Positions 45,926 to 55,765 of a stretch of DNA of 64,000 nt are shown here, piece by piece. A program made the position numbers and the translations under genes. The stretch comes from Trichococcus pasteurii. GTDB taxonomy: Bacteria; Bacillota; Bacilli; Lactobacillales; Aerococcaceae. The stretch lies in contig NZ_FONM01000014.1 in NCBI RefSeq assembly GCF_900112935.1, positions 1-64,000 of the forward strand, written 5' to 3'. The stretch's first letter is position 1. Each line of letters opens with the position of its first letter. Under the pieces are notes generated by a model that saw only the letters and a list, made by a program, of their open reading frames with translations, was not told where the DNA came from and did no database searches.

Positions 45926-46771
45926 TTATTGCGCGAGCGAATTTAATTTACTCGCTTCTTTATTTATTTCCCTGTGCCAAACGTAGAAAAGCGAACCTGT
46001 GTAAAGGTACTGCATGATAAATTGAAGGATTTCCGGTTTGGAATACCAGCCGAACAGGACATACAGAGGCAAGCCAAGCAGTCCTTCTTTATGGTAAAGA
46101 ACGGTCTCAGAGAGGTCAAAAGCTTTAATAAATAGCGGACTCTCACTGGATAATAGGTTCATGGAGCCAAGCGCGGATAGCCCTTCATGGATACCGTAAC
46201 CAAGCAAGAAGCCGGCTTGCAGGATAAGATAGGCCAAGGTGATATTGAACAGAATCCTTAAATTGACTTTCACCAGCGAATGATTGATAAGGACTGCCAA
46301 CACTAAAGCTGCTGTAATCCCCGCAAACAGTGCTGCGATGCCGTACTGTCCGGCAAAAGTGAAGATCGCTACCTCTACGCCCTCACGCGCGACCATTATA
46401 AAAGCAACGCTGGCAATCCCGAAGGCAGATAGATTTTGGCTGACACTGCTTTCCACAGTTGAGACCATGTTTCGGCCGTGCTTAATCATCCAGTAGATGA
46501 ACGTAGTCACCAATGCCAACGCAACGAAACTTGCTCCGCTCTCCCATAATTTCGCCACTTGGTCCATTCTGTCGATTGCTTTGGACAGGATGTAAAGAAT
46601 GCCCCCGATTCCAAGCGATGCAACAATGCCACCAATTGTCCCATAGTAAACATATTTCCGCAAAGACTCATTTTTGCTTTTCCTCAAATACTGAAGAATG
46701 ATGCTGACGATAAGGAATGCTTCCAAGCCTTCCCTGAAACCCATGATAAACGCGGGCAGAAATGTATCCAT
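45926..46771 (-). CDS. FTR1/EfeU-family high-affinity iron permease
   Basis: A 281-residue membrane protein with seven hydrophobic segments and the two iron-binding R-E-x-x-E motifs of the family: FREGLEAFLI near the N-terminus and AREGVEVAIF in the middle. It imports iron together with an oxidase or an EfeO/EfeB partner, but none is next to it. AAAGGAG precedes ATG 46771. A Fur box in the promoter supports iron control. Confidence 0.92.
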   Translation of the reverse strand: MDTFLPAFIMGFREGLEAFLIVSIILQYLRKSKNESLRKYVYYGTIGGIVASLGIGGILYILSKAIDRMDQVAKLWESGASFVALALVTTFIYWMIKHGRNMVSTVESSVSQNLSAFGIASVAFIMVAREGVEVAIFTFAGQYGIAALFAGITAALVLAVLINHSLVKVNLRILFNITLAYLILQAGFLLGYGIHEGLSALGSMNLLSSESPLFIKAFDLSETVLYHKEGLLGLPLYVLFGWYSKPEILQFIMQYLYTGSLFYVWHREINKEASKLNSLAQ

Positions 46772-46822
46772 AGTGATTCTCCTTTAAATGTATTAGTCCA
46801 GACCGTATTATTTCATGATGTA

Positions 46823-46841
46823 ATTGAGAACGATTCTCATT
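46823..46841. promoter_or_regulatory. Fur box
   Basis: ATTGAGAACGATTCTCATT holds the 7-1-7 palindrome TGAGAAC-G-ATTCTCA, close to TGATAATNATTATCA. It lies immediately downstream of the -10 of the FTR1 promoter. Confidence 0.75.
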
Positions 46842-46847
46842 CACATC

Positions 46848-46876
46848 ATTATGGGGGCATCGGTTTAACTTGTCAA
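46848..46876 (-). promoter_or_regulatory. promoter of the iron permease gene
   Basis: Consensus TTGACA (46876-46871), a 17-bp spacer and CATAAT (46853-46848) on the minus strand. Confidence 0.8.
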
Positions 46877-47033
46877 TGAGAAAATTCTAATTTTAAAAGA
46901 TATCGTTCTATCCGAGGCGTTGTCAGGAATCCAGGGGTTAGGTGGAAGACTCCACTTTACTCGGAACACGTTTCAGCACGAGATCCACTAATCCTCACTC
47001 AAGCGAGGATGTTCTGGTATCGACGGCTCTATT

Positions 47034-47073
47034 GTAAACATATGTATATATTTGTTTACATATGTATTATAAT
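47034..47073 (+). promoter_or_regulatory. promoter/operator of the DinJ-like gene
   Basis: AACATATGTATA and TTACATATGTAT repeat with CATATG centres 20 bp apart (47039 and 47059), running into TATAAT at 47068-47073. This fits autoregulation by the antitoxin. Confidence 0.55.
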
Positions 47074-47101
47074 GGTTGCATAATAAAGGAGGCGAATTTC
47101 C

Positions 47102-47392
47102 ATGGCTACAATCAGAATTGACGATGAACTCAAAAAAGACGCTGACAAAATGTTTGATGAAGTTGGGATGAATACTTCAGTTGCTGTAAAAATATTTCTT
47201 ACGAGATTTGTCAAAACAGGTAAATTTCCCTTTGAAATTGAAGCCTTCGATTATCAACCAAGTGAAGAAACAAAAGAAGCATTCGAAGAAACTGCTGAAA
47301 TGATAAAGAGATCAGATCTGGAGAATAAGGAAGATTTGAACAGCTACTTCTCAAGAATGAAACGAGAAGCAGATGAGGAAATGCATGCTTAA
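47102..47392 (+). CDS. RelB/DinJ-family antitoxin, orphan
   Basis: A 96-residue antitoxin. The ribbon-helix-helix start ATIRIDDELKKDADKMFDEVGMNTSVAVKIFLTRFV is typical of DinJ, followed by an acidic tail (KRSDLENKEDLNSYFSRMKREADEE). AAAGGAGG precedes ATG 47102. A terminator lies 20 bp after the stop, and no YafQ/RelE toxin follows. Confidence 0.88.
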   Translation: MATIRIDDELKKDADKMFDEVGMNTSVAVKIFLTRFVKTGKFPFEIEAFDYQPSEETKEAFEETAEMIKRSDLENKEDLNSYFSRMKREADEEMHA

Positions 47393-47412
47393 CTTTTACA
47401 TCAGAAAAAATT

Positions 47413-47453
47413 AAAGAAGATGACCCCGATTGCTTATCGAGATCATCTTCTTT
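47413..47453 (+). terminator. terminator of the DinJ-like gene
   Basis: An 11-bp stem (AAAGAAGATGA / TCATCTTCTTT) with a 19-nt loop, followed by TATGTT. The loop could be shorter through inner pairing (CGAT / ATCG). Confidence 0.6.
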
Positions 47454-47578
47454 ATGTTGCATCTTGCATGCCTTTGTAGTGTAATTTTCTAATTCTCTGT
47501 TGAATCAAGGTAAAATGTCAGCCCTGGTTTACACCCTTGCTTTTGCCGTGATCAGCTAGCTCTGGAGATATGTTGTGT

Positions 47579-48400
47579 TTATTCCCAAACGGGTATGGAC
47601 GATTTGTTGGTAACTTCATCTATGATTTTTTCGACTTCAGGAGTTTGATAATAATCGACGATGATTTGGAAATCAGGATCTTCAGTTTCATCTTCTCGGG
47701 AAGCAATCACATTATAATATGGCTTGGATGATTCAGCCACAGGTTCAAGGAAAATAGCATCCTCAGTAGGCACTAAGCCTGCATCGGCAGCCATGTCATT
47801 ATTGACTACGGAGGCGTCAACGTCGGTCATAGCGCGAGCAGTTTGATTGGCAGCCAGGACAGTAAATTTTAGGTTTTTCGGATTTGAAGTGATGTCATTT
47901 ACAGTAGGTAATAAGCCCTTCTCTGCATCCAATTCAATCAGTCCGGCAGCCTGCAACAACAGCAACGCTCTGGATTCGTTCGAAACATCATCCGGTATCG
48001 CGATTTCCCCACCATCCGGTATTTCATCTACAGATGTGTGTTTTTCGGAAAAAAGACCCATCGGATTCAGTGTTGTATAGGCGATTGTCGTGTTGCTGTA
48101 TCCCGCATCTTCATTCACTTGTTCCATGTAAATTTCAGTCAAAGCCGCGTGCAGATCAATTTCGCCCTCTTCCAAAGCTTGGATCGGTTTCACATATTCC
48201 GTGAATTTTACCAGCTCAATTCTTACAGGTTCGTTATTTTCTTCGAGTTGTTGTTGAACATGTTCCCACACCTCATTACGTTCACCAACAACGCCAATTT
48301 TTACAGTCCTGATATCTTCTTGAGCCGCTTCTTGGCCACAAGCAGCGAGAAATAATACAGCAGCTCCCATAGTAAACAAACTTTTAACTATTCTTCTCAT
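47579..48400 (-). CDS. metQ: MetQ/NlpA-family methionine-binding lipoprotein
   Basis: A substrate-binding lipoprotein of the MetNIQ type. It has a signal peptide with lipobox LAACG, then [57 protein letters not shown], and [12 protein letters not shown]. These match the NlpA/MetQ fold. The start is 48400 or 48412. It overlaps the msrA stop, so the two are co-translated. No MetN ATPase or MetI permease gene lies nearby, so it must share one encoded elsewhere. Confidence 0.85.
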   Translation of the reverse strand: MRRIVKSLFTMGAAVLFLAACGQEAAQEDIRTVKIGVVGERNEVWEHVQQQLEENNEPVRIELVKFTEYVKPIQALEEGEIDLHAALTEIYMEQVNEDAGYSNTTIAYTTLNPMGLFSEKHTSVDEIPDGGEIAIPDDVSNESRALLLLQAAGLIELDAEKGLLPTVNDITSNPKNLKFTVLAANQTARAMTDVDASVVNNDMAADAGLVPTEDAIFLEPVAESSKPYYNVIASREDETEDPDFQIIVDYYQTPEVEKIIDEVTNKSSIPVWE

Positions 48401-48932
48401 GTTTTTCCACATCTCCCCATACTTCGTTTAAGCGATTCTGTCTATCTTCCTCCAAGGGTATCATTCGCTCATGGTTTCCCTCTTTTTTATAAAAATCCTG
48501 ATGGTACTCTTCAGCAGGATAAAAGATGCTTGCAGGCGAAATTTGCGTGACGATCGTTGCAGCGATTGCCAGCTTATCTTTCAGCTCCTCTTTTGAGCGT
48601 TCCGCAATTTCTTTCTGTGTTTCCGAATGATAAAAGATTTCCGGACGGTACGATGATCCGCGGTCCATAAACTGTCCCATGGCATCTGTCGGATCCGTTT
48701 GTTGCCAATAAATATCCAGCAACTCCCCATAGGAAATCACACTATTATCAAAAGTGATCTGGATCGCCTCTGTGTGCCCGGTTCCTCCTGCCTTCACTTC
48801 CTCATACGTCGGATTTTCTTTGAAACCCCCGGTATAGCCTGAAACAACGGACTCGATTCCAGGTCTTTCGTCAAACGGTTCAAGCATGCACCAGAAACAT
48901 CCTCCGGCAAGCGTTGCAATTTCTTTGGACAT
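48384..48932 (-). CDS. msrA: peptide-methionine (S)-S-oxide reductase
   Basis: Repairs oxidised methionine (S-sulfoxide). The catalytic motif is [16 protein letters not shown], followed by [19 protein letters not shown], and [15 protein letters not shown] 48932 gives the usual short start ([10 protein letters not shown]); the frame is open to 48950. It forms an operon with metQ, joining methionine repair and uptake. Confidence 0.95.
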   Translation of the reverse strand: MSKEIATLAGGCFWCMLEPFDERPGIESVVSGYTGGFKENPTYEEVKAGGTGHTEAIQITFDNSVISYGELLDIYWQQTDPTDAMGQFMDRGSSYRPEIFYHSETQKEIAERSKEELKDKLAIAATIVTQISPASIFYPAEEYHQDFYKKEGNHERMIPLEEDRQNRLNEVWGDVEKHEKNS

Positions 48933-49190
48933 AGTCTTATTCTCCCCCAAAAATGGCGTTCCGCCAATTCATAACATTTTTTCATTATATAGCAGGAAGT
49001 TACTTTTAGATAGTGAAACAAAATCGATCACTGATGATCGGTTTTTCCGAACACTGCGGCTTGCCCACTCTGAAAATCATTGACTTTTCCTGTAATTAAA
49101 TTATCCTATAAACATACCAGAAATGAGTGTTATGAAAATCGATGCGTTTTCATCGGAAGCGTATTGATGATTCAGGATAGCGAGGGAAAC

Positions 49191-50057
49191 ATGCAAAAGA
49201 CAAAAAATCAGACACAAATCTATGCCTTTGTTACAGTGCTGCTGTGGGCATCAGCATTTGTCTTCACAAAAATCGCGCTGACTTACTACACGGCAGAAGC
49301 GATAGGCGTTCTCCGTTATGTGATCGCTTCGCTATTATTCATTGTAATCGGGGTTTTCCAAAAAATTGGATTGCCGGAGAAAAAAGATATCCCTAAATTC
49401 CTGCTGGCCGGTGCTTTAGGGTTTTCGCTCTATATGATCACCTTCAACCAGGCTTCAAAATCGCTGACGGCCGCAACAGGCAGTGTTGTCATCGCCTCCG
49501 CACCTATCTTGACGGCCCTGTTTGCTTGGATGATATTCAAGGAACGAATCCGCTCGCTGGGATGGGTCGCAATCATCATTGAATTCATCGGAATACTGAT
49601 TTTGACATTATGGAATGGCATCCTTTCGGTGAACGCAGGTATTTTCTGGATGTTTGGCGCAGCCGTCTGCATCAGTGGCTATAATCTGCTGCAACGTTCC
49701 TTGTTGAAAAAATACTCTGCCTTACAATCAACAGCTTACAGCGTTTTGGCTGGAACCCTGTTTCTGCTGTGGTACTTACCGGATGCGGCGGTCCAATTCG
49801 GCAATGCCCCACTTCAGCAGTTGCTGGTGATGATTTTTCTGGGTGTATTCCCCAGTGCACTTGCGTATATGTTGTGGGCAAAAGCGCTGATGCTCGCACA
49901 AAAAACAAGCGAGGTAACGAATTACATGTTTGTTACGCCATTGCTGGCCGCTTTGATGGGCTTCCTCATAATGGGAGAGATCCCTGCATTGTCGACATGG
50001 TTGGGCGGCCTGATGATCTTTGCCGGCTTGTTGCTGTTCAAAAAAGCCAATACGTGA
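49191..50057 (+). CDS. EamA-family (DMT) transporter
   Basis: A 288-residue membrane protein with ten helices in two EamA repeats. The first begins YAFVTVLLWASAFVFTKIAL and the second FWMFGAAVCISGYNLLQRSLL. It probably exports amino acids or other small metabolites. ATG 49191 follows AGGGAAAC; the frame is open from 49080. A frameshifted copy lies at 53437. Confidence 0.9.
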   Translation: MQKTKNQTQIYAFVTVLLWASAFVFTKIALTYYTAEAIGVLRYVIASLLFIVIGVFQKIGLPEKKDIPKFLLAGALGFSLYMITFNQASKSLTAATGSVVIASAPILTALFAWMIFKERIRSLGWVAIIIEFIGILILTLWNGILSVNAGIFWMFGAAVCISGYNLLQRSLLKKYSALQSTAYSVLAGTLFLLWYLPDAAVQFGNAPLQQLLVMIFLGVFPSALAYMLWAKALMLAQKTSEVTNYMFVTPLLAALMGFLIMGEIPALSTWLGGLMIFAGLLLFKKANT

Positions 50058-50161
50058 TAGGCACATCGTCAACAACAACGTTATCTTAGAGGATATGTTC
50101 GCAAAGATTCGCTATCTTTTCGGCGACTGATTCGTTGAATGGATTTTTGTTAAAGCATATG

Positions 50162-50205
50162 AAAAGCGCCTTCCGATACGGACTTTCGTATCGAGAGGCG
50201 CTTTT
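50162..50205. terminator. bidirectional terminator
   Basis: AAAAGCGCCT / AGGCGCTTTT with the inner stem CGATACG / CGTATCG, between two convergent genes. Confidence 0.85.
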
Positions 50206-50282
50206 GCTATTTTCACTTTTGAATCCAAACTTAGCTTCTGCTGACATCCCTTGGAAAAAAGAATACTAGTGCTTGAAGTTAG

Positions 50283-51671
50283 TTATTCTATCTTAAAAGC
50301 TTTTTCCTTCGCTAAATAGAATGGGCGTAAATACGCGACTGTGTTGGATAATGGCAACACATCCGCACTTAGATTGATATTCAATACATTTGTTAAATAG
50401 TCCCTTCTGACAGAAATCCGTTCCCATAATTCCGGATAGGATTTTTGTATTTCATGCTGGAGGTTTTCATCAGCTATAGCAACGCACTCTTCGGCACTCA
50501 CTCCGGTATACCCAGGTACCGATGGGATGATATCGATCTGCAGAATCATGCCGCTTTTCAGTTTCTCAGAAGAATCTGCATAGATTGGGGAGGACATCCA
50601 TTCTTCATCCGCTGTCAGATGCCCTGGATTCAAATGCCAATGATATTTGCTTTTAGGGAATACATCCTCAATAAGCTGGTACAATTCATTTCCGGCCATT
50701 CCAACTTTTATGTTTTCCAGCCAACTGACTACAGCTGCAAAATACGGTTTTGCTACGGCTTCCAAATAATCTCTTTGCGTATCCGGAAGTTGCTCTGCTT
50801 GCTCAACCACAAACCCGGTTCGACTGGATAAACCACCTTTGAATCCGGTGGTCAGGGACATAGGCTCGCCCAACTGAATTTCTTTATGAGTGGGATATAT
50901 ATTGGCAAGTTCAAAGCGCTGCCCTGCTGCCGCAATCGTGACGACTGAATTGTACTGCCCATCGGCGTTCAACAAATTTCCGATTTCTGTTTCTTTGCAG
51001 CCCGGTTCAATAGCATTCATGGCACGTAACATACAGCGCGAAGACAGGTTAGCGCCATATTCGTAATGCGCGATTTCGTTGGCGTTATTCGTGGTCCGGA
51101 CTCCGTTATCCCCAATCATCACATACGCACCATTAACTAACTCACACTCTGTTGGGATGGTATTTTTGAGGGCATCTACAATAAAATACGGTACATCAAA
51201 CAGTGTGGACGGATCGCTTTGCTTCGTCGTAAACATTTTCCAGCCGATCACACCGACCCGTTTCTTTTTGGCGATACCCAAATCAAGGAATATGGATTCA
51301 AGTGTTTTTTCATTCTCCATCGGCTGGTTAGGCAATGAGAACTGTGGGTAATGGATCAAATCGGCCGGAACACGTGCATGCGCACATAGTTTTAAGTTCT
51401 CATTGCCAAGAATCAAAGTAAATTTCTCTGGATTTTCGACAACTAGCAGACCTTCTTCAAAACGGGGAATAAAACCGGTTAAATATTCAAAATTGCTTGC
51501 ATGCTCTTTATCCGCATAAATAATCAAAGCTTCAAAGTTTTCTTCACTCATTCTCTGCAACAGTTTTTGTTTCCGTTCAGCAATCGTTTCAGCATTTAAA
51601 AAAGTAGGGGCGACACGCTCGAACACTTGCGGCTCGGGTATACTCTCTAATGTAATTTTTTTGTTCAGCAT
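50283..51671 (-). CDS. M24-family (Xaa-Pro aminopeptidase-like) protein, degenerate site
   Basis: A 462-residue protein with an N-terminal creatinase-like domain and a C-terminal pita-bread domain. His351 in NPGHLTADEEW and the Glu pair in VSAEECVAIADE fit the metal site. However, the usual first two aspartates are replaced: the strand reads MSLTTGFKGGLSSRTGF (271-287), with Thr and Ser. It may be inactive or have a changed metal site. ATG 51671 follows AGAGGAG; the frame is open to 51713. Confidence 0.75.
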   Translation of the reverse strand: MLNKKITLESIPEPQVFERVAPTFLNAETIAERKQKLLQRMSEENFEALIIYADKEHASNFEYLTGFIPRFEEGLLVVENPEKFTLILGNENLKLCAHARVPADLIHYPQFSLPNQPMENEKTLESIFLDLGIAKKKRVGVIGWKMFTTKQSDPSTLFDVPYFIVDALKNTIPTECELVNGAYVMIGDNGVRTTNNANEIAHYEYGANLSSRCMLRAMNAIEPGCKETEIGNLLNADGQYNSVVTIAAAGQRFELANIYPTHKEIQLGEPMSLTTGFKGGLSSRTGFVVEQAEQLPDTQRDYLEAVAKPYFAAVVSWLENIKVGMAGNELYQLIEDVFPKSKYHWHLNPGHLTADEEWMSSPIYADSSEKLKSGMILQIDIIPSVPGYTGVSAEECVAIADENLQHEIQKSYPELWERISVRRDYLTNVLNINLSADVLPLSNTVAYLRPFYLAKEKAFKIE

Positions 51672-51725
51672 ACTATTCTCCTCTTTTGTCTTTGATAATA
51701 GCTTCTGTACCACTTTTAATGCGAC

Positions 51726-51792
51726 TTACGCATTCCCAACAACAGAAGAAATGCCAGTATCCGCAAAGTAACTGTTACTGAGCCGAGAAATT
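51726..51792 (-). pseudogene. fragment of a methionine aminopeptidase gene
   Basis: The minus strand encodes [17 protein letters not shown] then a stop. It matches [17 protein letters not shown] of the intact map gene at 54431. Only about 20 codons remain, just upstream of the M24 gene. Confidence 0.6.
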
Positions 51793-51964
51793 TTCATGCT
51801 TACTTCTTATCGTACTGATACCTATCACAGTTTACTATTTGATTTTCAGAAATGAGGAATATAACATGTTCTTTCATCGAATCCTTCTAACCCTGCCATG
51901 ATGTAAGACCAAATTTTAATCGGTTATGGATAGTGCATAACCTATGCTCTAAGAAAAAGGGTTC

Positions 51965-52211
51965 TATAATCAATGGCACTACTCTCTACACCCATCGGAA
52001 ATTGTTTTGCTCTTTCAAATAATACGGTCTCATTTCCTTATTTATTGTTTTTATTCGCTGCTTTTACAGTTGCCTCGACCATATCTCGCAACATTTCGGC
52101 CATTTGAAGTTGCGCCCTACAGTGTTAATTATAGGGTGCTAGATTACTAAATGCCAATTCTAACTTCTATATTATAAATGGATATAGTCTATCTCCATCA
52201 ATGTCTGCAAC
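51965..52211 (-). pseudogene. internally deleted duplicate of the isomerase-like locus
   Basis: 52012-52095 matches the 3' end of the gene at 44976 (TCATTTCCTTATTTATT..., CGACCATATCTC). 52110-52211 matches its promoter region (CAGTGTTAATTATAGGG..., ATCAATGTCTGCAAC). The coding middle is gone. The right edge is fused to a truncated gene at 52198. Confidence 0.7.
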
Positions 52212-52401
52212 TAGAAGAGAAAACGGACACTTCTACATCATTTTCTTTAACAATCTGCTTAATTCCTTCTTTATAGGAGAGGGAGATTGTCTCTGCTTGT
52301 GCCTGGGCAGGAAAAAGAGACGAGACAAAAGAAAATAGTATTATTGAAAGTATCATTGATATATTCAATATTCTTTTTATATTATTCATGAGTACCTTCA
52401 C
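52198..52401 (-). pseudogene. 3'-truncated secreted-protein gene
   Basis: 67 codons: an N-terminal signal peptide (hydrophobic core SMILSIILFSFVSSL, ending AQAQA before ETISL), a short mature part, then SCRH and a stop. Those last codons come from the duplicated isomerase promoter DNA, so the original gene was cut off by that rearrangement. It lies 16 bp after the thioredoxin-like gene in the same direction. Confidence 0.55.
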
Positions 52402-52417
52402 TTTAGTTAGATTTTAA

Positions 52418-53044
52418 TTACCCTTCACCATCCACAAATTGATTTATCTCTTCGAGGCTCTTAACTCCATCTATACGCTTTGTCTCTTCCCCCTTGGAAT
52501 ATTGCCGCAATGAAGGGATCTTTGAAACATCCAATTCACTTAATCGCTCATCCTGTACTTGGACAGCTGATAAATCGACAATATAAACATTTTCGTCTTT
52601 ATTGAATCGAAAGAAAGAGGCTTCATAAACTGGTTTCATTTTTTGGCAATATACACAGCTATCTGCACTGTAAATTAAATAGTAGCCATCTTTGTTAAAA
52701 ACTTCACTAATCTCTTCAATATCATTTAATGTGATTTTTTCTATCTCGAGATTAGGCTTAAACATGACAAACATACCAAGAAACAAAGCTAAGGAGATTG
52801 TCCAAATAGTGGTTATAGTTCTTATTTTGGGAGACATAGTAATCTTTTGACCCAGAAATAGCCGTAGTAGAAAATAAATTAAAAATAGGGTGACAGTGGG
52901 GACCAGAATATAAAGTGTGCTGTTCCAAGTTCTCGGAGCACCAACAAAAAAATAGTAGAATACCAAAGCGATGGATATTGTTACTCCTACTGCTGGCTGA
53001 AATGAAAAATAGGTATACATTTTTTGTCTTTCTGACTTATCCAT
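52418..53044 (-). CDS. membrane protein with thioredoxin-like domain
   Basis: A protein of about 208 residues. Three membrane helices (roughly 10-27, 40-60, 75-92) are followed by an extracytoplasmic thioredoxin-like domain with the redox motif SCVYCQKM and the cis-Pro stretch SKIPSLRQY. It resembles the bacteriocin-transport accessory proteins that help form disulfides in exported peptides. The truncated secreted protein just downstream could have been its client. ATG 53044 follows AAAGGA; the frame is open to 53068. Confidence 0.7.
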   Translation of the reverse strand: MDKSERQKMYTYFSFQPAVGVTISIALVFYYFFVGAPRTWNSTLYILVPTVTLFLIYFLLRLFLGQKITMSPKIRTITTIWTISLALFLGMFVMFKPNLEIEKITLNDIEEISEVFNKDGYYLIYSADSCVYCQKMKPVYEASFFRFNKDENVYIVDLSAVQVQDERLSELDVSKIPSLRQYSKGEETKRIDGVKSLEEINQFVDGEG

Positions 53045-53301
53045 CTCATCATCCTTTCCACTTTCCAAGTGACAAGCTTTTAAAAATACTTGCTGTGGAG
53101 AAACCTAGAAACATATTCCATTATTGGTAGCGCTATCTTGTCTTTATCATATCACTTGTCGTATAATTGTCAATATAAATTAAATATTTTGTTAAATTAT
53201 CTATCATTATCCAGCGAAGTAAATAGACATATAGTTCTTTTTATTCGGTTTTTGTATTACACCACTTTACAACTTTTCACGCCCCTCAGGGCATAAAAAT
53301 A

Positions 53302-53345
53302 CAAACAACCCCAAATTTTTTGTATGATTGATTTGGGGTTGTTTG
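53302..53345. repeat. 15-bp perfect inverted repeat
   Basis: CAAACAACCCCAAAT / ATTTGGGGTTGTTTG with a 14-nt loop, in the 392-bp gap 53045-53436. There is no T run outside the arms, so it may be an operator or a palindromic element rather than a terminator. Confidence 0.6.
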
Positions 53346-53436
53346 CTATGAATCAATTATATCAAAAAGAGAATTTATAAAGCTGAATGAATTTTCACCA
53401 GGAGTGACTTGTTTATTCAAGAACGCGAAGGGAAAA

Positions 53437-54302
53437 ATGCAAAAGACAAAAAATCAGGCTCAACTATATGCTTTTATTACAGTGCTTCTATGGGCGTCGG
53501 CATTTGTTTTTACAAAAATCGCGCTGACTTACTATACCGCAGAAGCGATAGGCGTTCTTCGTTATGTGATCGCCTCTCTATTATTTATAGCAATCGGAAT
53601 TTTTTACAAAATTGGATTTCCGGAAAAAAGGATTTCCCTAAATTCCTGCTAGCCGGTGTTTTAGGTTTTGCGCTATATATGATCACCTTCAACCAAGCAT
53701 CCAAATCGCTGACAGCAGCAACGGGAAGTGTTGTCATCGCATCGGCACCTATCCTGACTGCTCTGTTCGCCCGGATCATTTTCAAGGAAAAAATCAGACC
53801 CTTAGGCTGGCTCGCGATTGCAGTGGAGTTCAGCGGCATTCTGGTTTTGACCTTATGGAGCGGCATCCTTTCAGTGAATGCAGGCATATTATGGATGTTT
53901 GGAGCAGCTGTCTGCATCAGCAGCTATAATCTTCTGCAACGTTTTTTACTGAAAAAATATTCTCCCTTACAAGCGACGGCTTACAGCGTATTTGCCGGAA
54001 CGCTATTCCTGTTGGTGTATTTACCGGATGCGGCGATACAATTCGGCAATGCCCCTCTCTATCAGTTGTTGGTGATGGGTTTCATGGGTGTGTTCCCAAG
54101 CGCACTCGCGTATATGTTGTGGGCAAAAGCACTAACAATGGCGCAAAAAATAAGCGATGTAACGAATTATATGTTTGTTACCCCATTATTGGCCGCTTTG
54201 ATGGGCTTCCTGATAATGGGCGAGATCCCTACATTGGCGACATGTGTTGGTGGGTTGATGATATTTGCAGGATTGCTCCTATTTAAAAAATCAAATGCAT
54301 GA
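53437..54302 (+). pseudogene. frameshifted EamA/DMT transporter (paralogue of 49191)
   Basis: Closely similar to the transporter at 49191 (MQKTKNQAQLYAFITVLLWASAF...). At about 53621-53630 one A is missing from an A run, so PEKK-D-FPKFLLAG becomes PEKRISLNSC and stops. The rest of the protein is intact in the next frame down to 54302. It may be a true pseudogene, phase variation in the A run, or a sequencing slip. Confidence 0.8.
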
Positions 54303-54341
54303 TCACGTGCTATCCGCGAGTGTAGATAGCTAAAATGGTAT

Positions 54342-54377
54342 GTAAAAAAGCACAGAAATTAACCTGTGCTTTTTTAC
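54342..54377. terminator. bidirectional terminator
   Basis: AAAAAAGCACAG / CTGTGCTTTTTT with an 8-nt loop, between the convergent DMT remnant and map. Confidence 0.85.
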
Positions 54378-54430
54378 ATGCAAGTGTTTGTCCTTGTCCC
54401 GCAAACGCGCCTATTGGAGTTTCAAAGCTC

Positions 54431-55183
<753 letters not shown>

Positions 55184-55269
55184 TCACTTCTTAAAGCATT
55201 TTTGATTATCTTTCCAGTTAGATTCTATCACAAACGGAAGAAATATTTCTTCAGCGACACCAAATAAAG

Positions 55270-55653
55270 CTATCTCTTTTTGAATGGCACAAATTTTTTA
55301 ACAATCCATTTTGCGCAGAAAAATCCTATCGCCAACGAGCCGAGTAATAGCAGTAGCGAAGGGACTAACTTATTGAGTCCCTCGCCATAGAAATAATCGT
55401 GAAAAATCTGCATACCTGCGAATATTATCCCGGCGGAAAGAACACTGCCGACCACGTAGTAGAGGCCCGTAGTCAAGGAGCTGCTCCTATGATGCACGTG
55501 CTCATCGGGATTGTTCATGCTCCCTCCCGAGTGCGTGAGATTCGGGCCATCAAACTTGTTGTTTGCACCCTGACCGATATTGACTCTGGAATAGATGGAA
55601 CTGTCCACATTACTTTTGTGGTCGTACTTTTTCTGATTGTCTCGCGTACTCAT
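55270..55653 (-). CDS. hypothetical two-helix membrane protein
   Basis: 127 residues. A hydrophilic, His/Asn-rich first half (about 1-60) is followed by two membrane helices (LYYVVGSVLSAGIIFAG and LVPSLLLLLGSLAIGFFCA) and a basic tail. Not recognised. It is the most downstream of the small membrane-protein genes between 57.4 and 55.3 kb. Confidence 0.55.
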   Translation of the reverse strand: MSTRDNQKKYDHKSNVDSSIYSRVNIGQGANNKFDGPNLTHSGGSMNNPDEHVHHRSSSLTTGLYYVVGSVLSAGIIFAGMQIFHDYFYGEGLNKLVPSLLLLLGSLAIGFFCAKWIVKKFVPFKKR

Positions 55654-55765
55654 TCCTGCACCCGCTTTCTTTTAAATACAAAGCTTCCGTTTTAGAGATC
55701 CGTTTGCTTCAAATTCATAATGCTATTGCGCACCTTTTTATCCCCTTTCGCAAGTACCCTTTGAA

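Noticed and set aside
49021-49046. Terminator at CGATCA...TGATCG before the DMT gene
   Set aside because: The stem is only 6 bp and lies between two divergent genes, where no transcript should end; possibly an operator but not supported.
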